From Promicromonospora umidemergens (lineage in GTDB: Bacteria; Actinomycetota; Actinomycetes; Actinomycetales; Cellulomonadaceae), in NCBI RefSeq assembly GCF_024171995.1, contig NZ_JAMTCT010000015.1:111364-175363 (forward strand): DNA of 64,000 nucleotides, in the 5' to 3' direction. Numbering within the stretch: position 1 is the stretch's first letter; each line of letters opens with the position of its first letter. The position numbers were made by a program, and so were the translations under genes. Shown here in pieces: positions 24,044-33,171 of the stretch. The notes under the pieces are model-generated. The model worked only from the letters and a program-made list of their open reading frames with translations, ran no database searches and was not told where the DNA came from.

Positions 24044-25906
24044 ATGGGTGAGGGACTGCACGACGACAGCGTGGCCAGCGGGCTCCTGGACTACCCCTTC
24101 CGGCATGATGGATGGCGGTCGCCTCACGATGTCGCACCGGACGATCTGGCTGATGCCGTCGGGCCGGACTGGCCGCCGGACGCGGTGCCGATCGCACTGT
24201 GGCCGGTTGAGACTCTGCGGCGAGCACTGACCGAGGCACCAGGTGCGCAGCTGGCTCGCGTGGTCGCCGAGACCGTGGACCGGGCGACCGAGCTGGATCC
24301 CGACCGGCTGGCCGAGCTGTCCGATGACGCGTTGGGTGATCTGGTCACGGCGTGTGGGCGGCTGCAGTCCTGGGCCGCGGGTGTGCAGGCCCGGGTCGTG
24401 GCCGAACGCGCCGCCCGGGAGTCCCACGCGCTCGCGCACGCCTCGCTGGTCGGACAGGTCACCAGCGAGCTCGTGATCACCGAGAGCGAAGCCGCCGAGG
24501 TCGTGATCCGCGGGGAGTCCGGTGCCCAGCACCCCACCGTGATCACCGCACTGATCACCGGCCGTATCGATGTCCGTAAAGCGCACACCCTGCTGCGCTC
24601 GGCGTCGCAGCTGACCTTGGCCGAGCGGGCCGAGGCGATCGAGCGGTTCCTTCCCCAGGCACCCCGCCGGACGTGGAAGTGGCTACAGACCCGGATGCTC
24701 GCATTCGCCAAGGACCGCCACGGCGCAGCACAGACCGCGAAAGCCGCAGCAGAACAACGGTGTGTCCAGCTCGACCGCGCCGAGAACGACATGGGCTGGC
24801 TCTCCGCCTACCTGCCCGCCACGGACGCCGCCGCCGTGTGGGGTGTCCTGGACGACATGGCCCACCAGCTACGCCACACCACAGGCGAGGACCGCACCCT
24901 CGGGCAGCTGCGCGCCGACTCCCTGACCGGGATCATCACCGGCCGACTCCTACCCGCCGACCGCTTCACCCAACCCGAGACCGAACCTGAGACCGACGCA
25001 GAGCCATCTACCAAGCCCGCGACCGAGCCCACTACCAAGCCCGCTACCGAGACTCGTGCGAACGCCGCAGACAGCGACTCGAACGACCACACCAAGGGCG
25101 GAACGAGCAGCAGTGGAACGAATGATGGACCCGCGTGCACGTGTGGTGGCCGCGCGCCCGTGCAGCAGGTCGTAGTCCAGGAGATCGTGCAGCCCGTGCG
25201 GATCGCGCCGACCCGCCCGGTCGTGCGAGTCACCCTCCCCGCCAGTGCGCTGCTCGGCCTGGACCAGGCACCCGGACACCTGGACGGCTACGGCCCCATC
25301 CCCGCCGAGACCGCCCGCATCATCGCGACCGACGCCACCTGGCAACGCCTGCTGACCGACCCCGTCACCGGGATCCTGACCGACTACTCCACCACGACCT
25401 ATCAACCGGGCAAGGTGCTGCGGGCCGCGGTCGAGGCCAGGGACGGGACCTGCACCTTCCTGTGGGGCTGCGACAGACCCGCGAGCCGCTGCGACCTCGA
25501 CCACATCCAGCCTTTCGACCACGACCACGACCACGAGAACAACCACGGAAGCGAGAACAGGAGCAGGAACGGAGACGACCGGCGGGGACAGACCAACGCC
25601 CACAACCTGCACGCCCTGTGCCGCAAGCACCACCTGCTCAAGACCCATGCCGGCTGGGGCATCGTCCGCGACCCCGAGACCGGGATCACGACCTGGACCA
25701 CTCCGACGGGCCGCGTCCACACCCGGCCGCCCACCGTCCTGGACACCCACACCGACCTCGACCAGATCGACCCCGACACCAGCCACGACCTGTCCCTGCG
25801 CGCCCTGACCGGTCAACGGCTCCCACGCCAGTACGTCACCACCGAACCCGGCACAACACCCACCAACCCGACCAGCCCGCCCGACCTCGACGAACCACCC
25901 TTCTAA
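24044..25906 (+). CDS. DUF222/HNH endonuclease (13E12 repeat family)
   Basis: 620 residues. The N-terminal DUF222 helical domain (about residues 60-300) precedes a low-complexity Pro/Glu/Thr/Ser linker (about 305-365), a CTCGG zinc-like motif, and a C-terminal HNH nuclease: CTFLWGCDRPASRCDLDHIQPFDH with ARG-rich insertion, then NLHALCRKHHLLKTHAGW. The HNH core contains an unusual Asp/His/Asn-rich insertion. These proteins occur in many copies in actinobacteria and their function is not settled. Its stop overlaps that of the convergent response regulator gene. Confidence 0.85.
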   Translation: MGEGLHDDSVASGLLDYPFRHDGWRSPHDVAPDDLADAVGPDWPPDAVPIALWPVETLRRALTEAPGAQLARVVAETVDRATELDPDRLAELSDDALGDLVTACGRLQSWAAGVQARVVAERAARESHALAHASLVGQVTSELVITESEAAEVVIRGESGAQHPTVITALITGRIDVRKAHTLLRSASQLTLAERAEAIERFLPQAPRRTWKWLQTRMLAFAKDRHGAAQTAKAAAEQRCVQLDRAENDMGWLSAYLPATDAAAVWGVLDDMAHQLRHTTGEDRTLGQLRADSLTGIITGRLLPADRFTQPETEPETDAEPSTKPATEPTTKPATETRANAADSDSNDHTKGGTSSSGTNDGPACTCGGRAPVQQVVVQEIVQPVRIAPTRPVVRVTLPASALLGLDQAPGHLDGYGPIPAETARIIATDATWQRLLTDPVTGILTDYSTTTYQPGKVLRAAVEARDGTCTFLWGCDRPASRCDLDHIQPFDHDHDHENNHGSENRSRNGDDRRGQTNAHNLHALCRKHHLLKTHAGWGIVRDPETGITTWTTPTGRVHTRPPTVLDTHTDLDQIDPDTSHDLSLRALTGQRLPRQYVTTEPGTTPTNPTSPPDLDEPPF

Positions 25907-26562
25907 GCGAGCCCCGCGTCGCGTGCCGCGATCGCCGCCTGGACGCGGGACGTCACGCCCAGCTTGGCGAGCACGCGCGAGACGTGAGTCTTCGCGGTGG
26001 CCTCGCTGATCATCAGCTCGGCGGCGAGCTGAGCGTTCGACAGGCCGCAGCCGAGGCCTGCGAGCACGTCGCGCTCCCTCGGCGTCAGGTCAGCGGGCAG
26101 GGGCCGCACCGGGCCGTCCCGGCGACCGCCGCCGTTCCGTTCCGGCGGCGCCGACAGCTCCGCGATGAGCCGCCGGGTGACCTCGGGCGCCACCACGCCG
26201 TCACCGGCCGCGACATGCCGGACGGCGTCCACCAGCGCCGTCGTCTCGGCGGTCTTCAGGAGGAACCCCGCTGCTCCGGCCCGCAGGGCGCCGAACACGT
26301 ACTCGTCCAGGTCGAACGTGGTCAGCACCAGGACCTCCGACAACCCCTCCTCGACGATCTGCCGGGTTGCGGTCACGCCGTCCGTCCCGGGCATCCGGAC
26401 GTCCATGAGCACGACGTCGGGGCGCAGCGCCCGCGCGTTCGCGACCGCTACCGCGCCGTCACCGGCTTCGCCAACCACCTCGATGTCGTCGGCCGTAGCG
26501 AGCAGCATGCGCAGGCCCGCACGGATCGCCGCGTGGTCGTCGGCGAGCAGGACGCGGATCAT
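25903..26562 (-). CDS. NarL/FixJ-type response regulator
   Basis: 219 residues. Receiver domain with acidic pair ADDH near residue 7, phospho-acceptor Asp about residue 54 (VLMDVRMPG) and Lys in LLKTAE. LuxR HTH at the C-terminus: LTPRERDVLAGLGCGLSNAQLAAEL. ATGA overlap with the kinase gene makes the two a cognate pair. Target genes unknown; the divergent Sap-like gene is one candidate. Confidence 0.95.
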   Translation of the reverse strand: MIRVLLADDHAAIRAGLRMLLATADDIEVVGEAGDGAVAVANARALRPDVVLMDVRMPGTDGVTATRQIVEEGLSEVLVLTTFDLDEYVFGALRAGAAGFLLKTAETTALVDAVRHVAAGDGVVAPEVTRRLIAELSAPPERNGGGRRDGPVRPLPADLTPRERDVLAGLGCGLSNAQLAAELMISEATAKTHVSRVLAKLGVTSRVQAAIAARDAGLA

Positions 26563-27962
26563 GCGCGCAGCCCCGGTGCCCGGCCGTCCGACGGCACCCG
26601 GTCGAGCGGCCCGGGATCCGCGTCAGCATCCGAGTCAGCACGGTCGGGCAGCGGCAGAGCCGCGCGCACGCGCCAGCCTCCGGCCGCAGGACCGGGCTCA
26701 GGCCCGGCCGCGAACGTCCCGCCGAGGGACTCGACGCGCTCGCGCATCGACAGGAGCCCGAGGCCGGTACCGCCGCCGACGTCGGCCGGGTCGGGAGCGC
26801 TGCCGGGACGCACCCCGTCGTCGTGCACCCCGAGCTCGAGGCTGTCGCCCGCCGCGACACGAAGCTCCGCGCGGGCACCGCCGTGCTTGAGCACGTTGGT
26901 GAGCGACTCCCGCACGACCCGGTACACCGCGTGGTCCACCGCTGCGGGCAGCACGGTGCCACCGGTCAGGACACCGTCGGGATCGGTCACCACCAGCTCC
27001 AGTCCCGCGAGCCGCACCTGCTCCAGCACGGGGGCCAGCTGAGCGACGCGCGGCGCGGCCAGCAGGTTCGAGCCGCCCGCGCCGGACGCCGGCCCGTCGT
27101 CCGCTGCCGCACCACCGTGCGCCTGCCCGCCCTGCCCGCCCTGCCCGGTCTCGGCGGCCAGCACCCGGATCATGGCCTGCATGTCCTGCAGGGAGGCCAG
27201 GCTCTCGGCCCGGATGCTGCGCAGCGCCGCACGGTCGCGCTCCGCCTCGGCAGGGCCCGCGAGCGCCGCGCCCGAGGTGATGGTGATCGCGGACAGGTGC
27301 GAGGCGACGACGTCGTGCAGGTCGCGGGCGACGGTGGTGCGCTCGGCGCGGACGGCGTCGTGCCTGGCCGCCTCGGCGAGGCTGAGGAGCGCGGTGCTGC
27401 GCTCCCGCTCGAGCCGTCCGCGCTCGTGCGCCGCCGCAGTCAGCTCGCGGCCCTGCCGCACGTTCCCGCCCCACCACATGGGCATGACGAGAAGTGCCGT
27501 CACCTGGAGTCCGGAGAGCACCGCCGCCCGCAGGTCGCCCGTCATCGTGCCGACGACGATCAGCAGTGCGAGCGAGGCGAGGGCGACCCCGATGGCCGTG
27601 ATCCGCCGCGCCACCGGCCGGCCGTGCAGGTGGACCGCGTACAGGGACTCCCACACGATCACGAACAGGCCGACGCTCCCACCGAGCGCGATGTCGGCGC
27701 CGAGAGCGAGCGTTGCGACCGCGAGCGCCCCGAGGGGCCGCGTCCGGCGCCAGACCAGTGCGGTGCAGCCGACGACGGCGGGCACGGCGAACCACCAGGA
27801 CGGCATGTTCGCCGGTCCGTCCCAGGTGATCCTGACGAGGCCCAGCGCGTCGAGCGCGAGCGCGACGAGGAGCAGGCCGGCAGCCGTCATGACATCGCCG
27901 CGCCGGTTCTCGGCCGTGTAGACCTTGGAGACGGACGCGAACAGGTCGGACGCACGGAGCAT
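26559..27962 (-). CDS. Two-component sensor histidine kinase (HisKA_3 type)
   Basis: About 467 residues. Five or six membrane helices span about residues 28-170. The dimerisation helix holds the phospho-His in VARDLHDVVASHLSAI, and the HATPase domain ends with GGGTGLGLLSMRERVESLGG. A Gly/Gln-rich insert (GQGGQGGQAHGG) separates the two. The ATG at 27962 is chosen; a GTG at 27977 is possible. The sensing region is mostly intramembrane, as in kinases that detect cell-envelope stress such as LiaS/DesK types. Confidence 0.92.
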   Translation of the reverse strand: MLRASDLFASVSKVYTAENRRGDVMTAAGLLLVALALDALGLVRITWDGPANMPSWWFAVPAVVGCTALVWRRTRPLGALAVATLALGADIALGGSVGLFVIVWESLYAVHLHGRPVARRITAIGVALASLALLIVVGTMTGDLRAAVLSGLQVTALLVMPMWWGGNVRQGRELTAAAHERGRLERERSTALLSLAEAARHDAVRAERTTVARDLHDVVASHLSAITITSGAALAGPAEAERDRAALRSIRAESLASLQDMQAMIRVLAAETGQGGQGGQAHGGAAADDGPASGAGGSNLLAAPRVAQLAPVLEQVRLAGLELVVTDPDGVLTGGTVLPAAVDHAVYRVVRESLTNVLKHGGARAELRVAAGDSLELGVHDDGVRPGSAPDPADVGGGTGLGLLSMRERVESLGGTFAAGPEPGPAAGGWRVRAALPLPDRADSDADADPGPLDRVPSDGRAPGLRA

Positions 27963-28068
27963 GCCCCATCTCAGCACGACGGGGCGCGGCCCGGGTCATC
28001 CGAAAGATGTACCGGGACTCGGCGGTTCGGCCGATGTACCCGGCCGGGGCCTGCCCCAGGCTTGTCGC

Positions 28069-28893
28069 ATGGACTTCCTCTCCGCCGAGCTCACTGGCAC
28101 CGCACTGGTCGGCGCCCTGGCCGTGCTCGCGCTCATCGACTCCACGAGCTTCGGGACCCTGCTCATCCCCGTGTGGCTGCTCATGTCGCCCGGACGCGTG
28201 CGCGTGGGGCGGATGCTGGTGTATCTGGGGTCGATCGCGGGGTTCTACGCGCTGATCGGGCTGGCGATCCTGCTGGGGGCCGGTGCGCTGAGCGACACGC
28301 TCACGACCCTGTCCAGCACCCTCCCGTTCCTGGTCGTGCAGCTGGTGATCGGCGTGGGGCTGTTCGCATGGAGCTTCAAGCTGGAACCGGTCGGTGGCCG
28401 CAAGCCCGTCGGCACGGGCGCGGTGACCGGGGCCGGGGCGGAGAGCGGGGCCGTCGCCGAGAGCGGGGCTGCGGCAGGAGCCGGTGCTGGAGCGAGCGAG
28501 CCGGCGGCGCGGGCGGGACGGCTGGGACGCTGGCGCGAGCGGGTCCTCGGGAGCGAGAGCGGCAGCAGAAGCGCACTGGCCCTGCTCGCCGTCGGAGCCG
28601 GGCTGGTCGAGGTCGCGACGATGCTTCCGTACCTGGCGGCGCTCGGGCTGATCGGGACACAGGGCCCGGGCTGGCCGACGTCGGGCCTGTGGATCCTGGC
28701 GTACTGCCTGGTGATGATCGCGCCGGCTCTCGTGCTGACGGCGGCGCGGGTGTTCGCGGCGCGGCTCGTGGAGCGTCCGCTCGGACGGCTGGACACCTGG
28801 CTCACCAAGAACGCGGCGAGCACCACCGCATGGGTGGTGGGGATCGTGGGCTTCCTCGTCGCGCGCGACGCGATCGGCCGGCTCTGGGGCTGA
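28069..28893 (+). CDS. GAP/Sap family membrane protein (sulfolipid-1-addressing protein-like)
   Basis: 274 residues and six predicted helices in two groups of three, separated by a Gly/Ala-rich cytoplasmic loop (about residues 115-165). Pattern IDSTSFGTLLIPVWLLMSPGRVR and the internal repeat VEVATMLPYLAAL fit the Sap family, linked in mycobacteria to glycolipid export. It is divergent from the sensor kinase with a 106-bp gap, so the two-component system may control it. The transported molecule is unknown. Confidence 0.75.
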   Translation: MDFLSAELTGTALVGALAVLALIDSTSFGTLLIPVWLLMSPGRVRVGRMLVYLGSIAGFYALIGLAILLGAGALSDTLTTLSSTLPFLVVQLVIGVGLFAWSFKLEPVGGRKPVGTGAVTGAGAESGAVAESGAAAGAGAGASEPAARAGRLGRWRERVLGSESGSRSALALLAVGAGLVEVATMLPYLAALGLIGTQGPGWPTSGLWILAYCLVMIAPALVLTAARVFAARLVERPLGRLDTWLTKNAASTTAWVVGIVGFLVARDAIGRLWG

Positions 28894-28922
28894 GCGGCGC
28901 TCAGCCCCAGAGCGAGGGACGC

Positions 28923-30053
28923 TCAGGCCAGGCGGCGCATCCAGCCGTGCCGGTCCTCTGCGCGGCCGTACTGGATGTCCGTGAGCTCCTGGCGGATCGC
29001 CATCGTCAGCTCACCCGGCTCACCACCGTTGAGCTCGTGGTCGAACGTCGCCCCGGCGAGGCGCCCCACCGGCGTCACGACGGCGGCGGTGCCGCAGGCG
29101 AAGAACTCCTTGACCTTCCCGGACTCCAGGCCGGACGCGACCTCCGCGAGCGGGATCCGCCGCTCCACCACGTCGTACCCGCGGTCGGCTGCGAGCTGCA
29201 GCACCGACGTGCGCGTGATGCCCTCGAGGATCGAGCCGAGCTCCGGCGTGTGCAGGGTTCCGTCGTCCATCACGAGGAACACGTTCATGCCGCCGAGCTC
29301 TTCGAGGTAGGTGCTGGTGGCCGCGTCGAGGAAGCACACCTGGTCGAAGCCCTTCTTCTGCGCCTCGAGCTGCGGCAGCAAGCTGGCGGCGTAGTTGCCC
29401 CCGAACTTCGCGTCGCCGGTGCCTCCGGGCGGCCCTGCCCGGTGGTACTCCTCCGACACGTAGATGGACACCGGCCGCACGCCGCCCGCGAAGTACGGGC
29501 CGACCGGCGAGGCGATCACCAGGTACTCGGCCGCGAGCGCGGGGCGCACCCCGAGGAACACCTCCGACGCGAACATGAAGGGCCGCAGGTAGAGGGAGGA
29601 GTCCTCGCCGTCGGGCACCCAGTCGATGTCCGTGCGGACGAGGGCCGCCAGCGACCCGATGAAGTCGTCCACGCTGAGCGAGGGCAGCGCCAGGCGGTGC
29701 GCCGATCGGGCGAACCGTGCGGCGTTCTGGTCGGCACGGAACGTCCAGACCGAGCCGTCCGCGTGCTTGTAGGCCTTGAGGCCCTCGAAGATCTCCTGCG
29801 CGTAGTGCAGCACTGCCGTCGCGGGGTCGAGCTGCAGCGGACCGTACTTCTCGATCCGCCGGTCTTTCCAGCCGTCGGCGCTGGTCCAGGAGACCCGCGC
29901 CATGTGGTCCGTGAACACCGTCCCGAACCTCGGCGCACGGAGCGCCTCGGCGCGCTCTGCGTCCGGCGTCGGCACGTCGGTGGGTCGCACGTCGAAGAGC
30001 GCCACCAGGTCTTCGAGCCGGGTCGGGAGGATGGGATCCGTCGTTGTCGTCAT
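28923..30053 (-). CDS. ilvE: Branched-chain amino acid aminotransferase
   Basis: PLP enzyme for the last step of Ile, Val and Leu synthesis, 376 residues. Catalytic Lys in GDAKFGGNYAASLL; fold type IV motifs YLEELGGMNVFLV and ILEGITRTSVL; phosphate-binding CGTAAVVTPVG. AAAGG is correctly spaced before MTTTTDP; the longer in-frame upstream ORF is rejected. It follows leuB on the same strand but a strong hairpin (30151-30204) separates them. Confidence 0.95.
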   Translation of the reverse strand: MTTTTDPILPTRLEDLVALFDVRPTDVPTPDAERAEALRAPRFGTVFTDHMARVSWTSADGWKDRRIEKYGPLQLDPATAVLHYAQEIFEGLKAYKHADGSVWTFRADQNAARFARSAHRLALPSLSVDDFIGSLAALVRTDIDWVPDGEDSSLYLRPFMFASEVFLGVRPALAAEYLVIASPVGPYFAGGVRPVSIYVSEEYHRAGPPGGTGDAKFGGNYAASLLPQLEAQKKGFDQVCFLDAATSTYLEELGGMNVFLVMDDGTLHTPELGSILEGITRTSVLQLAADRGYDVVERRIPLAEVASGLESGKVKEFFACGTAAVVTPVGRLAGATFDHELNGGEPGELTMAIRQELTDIQYGRAEDRHGWMRRLA

Positions 30054-30150
30054 GTCGATGCCTTTCACCGGAATGCTGTTGTCAGTCTTCCACGCCCGGC
30101 AAGGCAGGAGGAGCATTCCGTGCCGGGCGCCTGCCCGGACGGCCATCGAC

Positions 30151-30204
30151 GTACGACGGCGGCGCCCGGGTTAGGTCTGCGTGACCCGGGCGCCGCCGTC
30201 GTAC
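30151..30204 (-). terminator. Terminator after leuB
   Basis: Perfect 20-bp arms (30151-30170 and 30185-30204), extendable by one A-T pair, with a ~14-nt loop. It begins 8 bp after the leuB stop codon on the minus strand. Confidence 0.82.
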
Positions 30205-30211
30205 AGCAGGC

Positions 30212-31285
30212 TTACTCGGTCACGCGGGCCGCAATATCGCGGCCTACCTGGTCGGTCGTACGTACGGCGCTGCCGCCGTGGGCCGCCGGTCGATCGGCAA
30301 GGTCCGCTTCGACGGCGTCCTGGACTCGCGCGGACTCGGCCGCGAAGCCGAGGTGGTCCAGCAGGAGAGCGACCGAGAGGATGGTCGCCGTCGGGTCGGC
30401 CTTGCCCTGGCCCGCGATGTCGGGGGCCGAGCCGTGCACCGGCTCGAACATCGACGGCGCGGTCCGGTCCGGGTTGATGTTGGCCGACGCCGCCAGACCG
30501 ATGCCGCCGCTGATCGCTGCGGCCTGGTCGGTGAGGATGTCGCCGAAGAGGTTGTCCGTCACGATGACGTCGAACCGGCTCGGGTCGGTCGTCAGGTAGA
30601 TGGTCGCGGCGTCCACGTGCGCGTAGTCGGTGGTGACGTCGGGGAACTCCGCGTTAACGGCCTCGACCGTGCGGCGCCACAGGTGGCCCGCGTGCACCAG
30701 CACGTTGTGCTTGTGCACGAGCGTGAGGTGCTTGCGCGGCCGGGCGGCGGCGCGGGCGAACGCGTCCCTGACCACGCGCTCGACGCCGAACGCGGTGTTG
30801 ACGCTCACCTCGGTGGCGATCTCGTGCGGCGTGCCCACACGGAGCGCGCCGCCGTTACCGACGTACGGGCCCTCTGTGCCCTCCCGGACCACGACGAAGT
30901 CGATCTCGCCCGGGTTCGCCAGCGGGCTGGAGACGCCCTGGAAGAGCTTGGTCGGGCGCAGGTTCACGTAGTGGTCGAGCGCGAAGCGCAGCTTGAGCAG
31001 CAGCCCACGCTCCAGCACCCCGCTCGGGACCGACGGGTCGCCGATGGCGCCCAGCAGGATCGCGTCCTGCGCCTTGATCTTCTCGAGGTCCTCGTCGGTG
31101 AGGGTCTCGCCCGTCGCGTGCCACCGGCGCGCACCCAGGTCGAACTCGGTGGTGGTGAGCTTGGTGCCCGACGGCGCCAGCGCCGCCTCGAGCACGGCGA
31201 GCCCCTGCTCCACGACCTCGGTACCGATGCCGTCACCTGCGACCACTGCGAGGTCGATGCCCTCTGTCCTGCCCACCTGTGCCAT
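30212..31285 (-). CDS. leuB: 3-Isopropylmalate dehydrogenase
   Basis: Oxidative decarboxylation of 3-isopropylmalate in leucine synthesis, 357 residues. IMDH/ICDH signature [26 protein letters not shown] and [15 protein letters not shown]; catalytic Lys in VHKHNVL and Tyr/Arg in the [10 protein letters not shown] region. Starts [34 protein letters not shown] palindrome lies 31 bp upstream. Confidence 0.96.
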   Translation of the reverse strand: MAQVGRTEGIDLAVVAGDGIGTEVVEQGLAVLEAALAPSGTKLTTTEFDLGARRWHATGETLTDEDLEKIKAQDAILLGAIGDPSVPSGVLERGLLLKLRFALDHYVNLRPTKLFQGVSSPLANPGEIDFVVVREGTEGPYVGNGGALRVGTPHEIATEVSVNTAFGVERVVRDAFARAAARPRKHLTLVHKHNVLVHAGHLWRRTVEAVNAEFPDVTTDYAHVDAATIYLTTDPSRFDVIVTDNLFGDILTDQAAAISGGIGLAASANINPDRTAPSMFEPVHGSAPDIAGQGKADPTATILSVALLLDHLGFAAESARVQDAVEADLADRPAAHGGSAVRTTDQVGRDIAARVTE

Positions 31286-31315
31286 GTCCGGAGCCTACGC
31301 GCGCGACCGGCCGAA

Positions 31316-31331
31316 TGAGACGCGGGTCTCA
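31316..31331. promoter_or_regulatory. Palindrome TGAGAC-GCGG-GTCTCA upstream of leuB
   Basis: A 16-bp palindrome located between the VOC gene stop and the leuB start. Position suits an operator in the leuB promoter. No cognate regulator is visible in this window. Confidence 0.5.
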
Positions 31332-31350
31332 CGGAATGGACGCCGGGCGG

Positions 31351-31749
31351 CTACTGGTCCCTGGCCGAGAGCACGCAGAACTCGTTGCCGTCCGGGTCCG
31401 TCAGGACGGCCCAGCTCGCGTCGTCCGGCTGCCCGACGTCGATCACCGTCGCCCCCAGCTCGACCAGCCGGTCGATCTCCGCGTCCCGGTCGTCGCTCGT
31501 GTGCGGCGCGAAGTCCCAGTGCAGCCGGTTCTTGCCGATCTTCTTGTGCTCGACCGGGACGAACACCATGCCGGGTGGCACCTGGTGAAAGTCCAGGTTC
31601 TCCGAGAGCTCGAGCGCCCACGGCGGCACCAGCACGGACTCCGAGTCCATCTCGAACCTGATCTCCCAGCCCAGGGCCTCGGCCCACCAGCGGGCCAGCT
31701 TCTTGTGGTCGGTGGACTCCACCACCGTCGAGTACCAGCGCAGCGTCAT
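31351..31749 (-). CDS. VOC (glyoxalase-like) family protein
   Basis: 132 residues, one beta-alpha-beta-beta-beta pair of the VOC fold (Glyoxalase_6 type). Motifs: KKLARWWAEALGWEI, RLHWDFAPHTSDDRDAEIDRLVELGA and LTDPDGNEFCVL. The ATG at 31749 is chosen because GAGGTGAT is well spaced; an ATG two codons earlier is too close. Usual function is metal-dependent detoxification or drug binding; substrate unknown. Confidence 0.85.
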   Translation of the reverse strand: MTLRWYSTVVESTDHKKLARWWAEALGWEIRFEMDSESVLVPPWALELSENLDFHQVPPGMVFVPVEHKKIGKNRLHWDFAPHTSDDRDAEIDRLVELGATVIDVGQPDDASWAVLTDPDGNEFCVLSARDQ

Positions 31750-31863
31750 CGCCATCACCTCACGTCGGATCGGGTGGCCCGTGGCTCCGGGCCGCTGTAC
31801 ACACCGTAGGACGAGACACCCACACTCCCGATGACTTCCCGGCGCACCGCCCGTCCACCAGGT

Positions 31864-32349
31864 ATGGAACCCAGGGACATCGCACGGCGCGTCATCGACG
31901 ACAACCACTTCATGGTGCTCGGCACGGCTCAACCCGACGGCACGCCCCGCGTCTCGCCGGTCTTCTACCGCCACGCGGGTTACCGCGACTTCTACTGGAT
32001 CTCGTCACCCCGCGCGCAGCACTCGCGCAACGTCGCCGCGCAGGCCCGCGTCGAGCTGGTCATCTTCAGCTCGCAGGTGGATCCCGGCCCGGACGTCGCC
32101 GCCGTCTACGTCGGCGCCACCGCGAGCCAGGTGCCCGACACGGAGCTCGCAGAGGCCGTCGCCGCCGCCTTCTCGTCCTCGAGCAACGGAGTGCGGGCAT
32201 ACGGCGTGGAAGAGCTCAGCGGTACCGCTGAGCTGCGGCTGTACCGGGCGGCCGCCCAGAGCGTCGAGATCCACGTGCGCGGGAGCGACCCGGAACGCGG
32301 GACGGGAATCGACCGGCGCCTGCCGGCGGAGATGTCCCCGCCGCGGTGA
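31864..32349 (+). CDS. Pyridoxamine 5'-phosphate oxidase-like flavin/F420-binding protein
   Basis: 161 residues, split beta-barrel fold. N-terminal MVLGTAQPDGTPRVSPVFY and FYWISSPRAQHSRNVAAQARVELVIF are the FMN/F420-binding strands. The start at MEPRDIARRVIDDN matches the usual family start; an ATG at 31831 is possible. The methyltransferase gene follows. Activity could be a nitro- or quinone reductase; not resolvable from sequence. Confidence 0.8.
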   Translation: MEPRDIARRVIDDNHFMVLGTAQPDGTPRVSPVFYRHAGYRDFYWISSPRAQHSRNVAAQARVELVIFSSQVDPGPDVAAVYVGATASQVPDTELAEAVAAAFSSSSNGVRAYGVEELSGTAELRLYRAAAQSVEIHVRGSDPERGTGIDRRLPAEMSPPR

Positions 32350-32399
32350 CCGTCGAAAAACCGTGGCCCCGGCTCCCCACCCGCCCACACAATCGCCGG

Positions 32400-33119
32400 G
32401 TGACCGCTACCGATGACGACCTCCGCCCGTACTTCGACGCCGCCGCCACCGGGCTGACGTTCAACTCGCCCCTGAGCGAGGCGCGAGCAACGGCGCTGCT
32501 CGACCGGATCCAGCCCCTGACCGCGAGCTCCCACGCCCTGGACCTGGGCTGCGGCACCGGCGAGCTGCTGCTCCGCCTCTGCGCCCACCACGGCATCGCC
32601 GGCGACGGCGTCGACAGGCACGCCGCCGACGCGGGCACCGCGCGCCGTCGGGCCGTCGACCTCGGGCTCGCTGACCGGGTGGCGTTCCACACGGCCGACG
32701 CGACGACCTGGGACCGCCCGGCGGACATCGTGCTGAACGTCGGCGCGAGCCACATCTGGGGTGACTCCCCGGCACCCGCCCTGACGGCCCTGCACCGGCT
32801 CACCGCGCCGTCGGGCACGCTCCTGTTCGGCGACGGCGTCTACGAGACCGAACCGGACGCGACGGTGCGCGAGGCCTTCGGCGATCTCCCCGACCTGGCC
32901 GGCCTGGCGCGTACGGCGACCGACGCGGGGTTCCGCGTGCTGCACGCCGCCACGTCGACGCAAGGTGAGTGGGACGACTTCGAGTCGGACTGGCGGGCGG
33001 GCGTCGAACGGCTGGCCACACCCGGCGCTCGCGCGTTCGCCGACCGCCGTCGCGAGGAATACCTGGGCGGCTACCGCGGCGTGGTCGGCTTCGCCTGGCT
33101 GGTCCTCACGCCCGCGTGA
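32400..33119 (+). CDS. SAM-dependent methyltransferase (class I)
   Basis: 239 residues. SAM-binding motif I is ALDLGCGTGELLLRL near residue 45, followed by acidic GDGVDRHAAD and VAFHTADATTWD. The C-terminal part ends EEYLGGYRGVVGFAWLVLTP. The start is uncertain: GTG 32400 gives VTATDDDLRPYF; a GTG at 32346 would overlap the previous stop (GTGA). Substrate unknown. Confidence 0.8.
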   Translation: MTATDDDLRPYFDAAATGLTFNSPLSEARATALLDRIQPLTASSHALDLGCGTGELLLRLCAHHGIAGDGVDRHAADAGTARRRAVDLGLADRVAFHTADATTWDRPADIVLNVGASHIWGDSPAPALTALHRLTAPSGTLLFGDGVYETEPDATVREAFGDLPDLAGLARTATDAGFRVLHAATSTQGEWDDFESDWRAGVERLATPGARAFADRRREEYLGGYRGVVGFAWLVLTPA

Positions 33120-33171
33120 GCCGGACGGCGCCCCGCTCACGCCTGCGTGAGCCGGACGGCGTCCCGGGCGG

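Noticed and set aside
21996..24239. Longer start for the GH5 cellulase
   Set aside because: The extension would cross the CelR-like box and bury the signal peptide, which begins cleanly at MQRTARTL.
30054..30146. MLLLPCRAW frame upstream of ilvE as a Leu leader peptide
   Set aside because: It has no stop codon and simply continues in frame into ilvE; there is no terminator after it.
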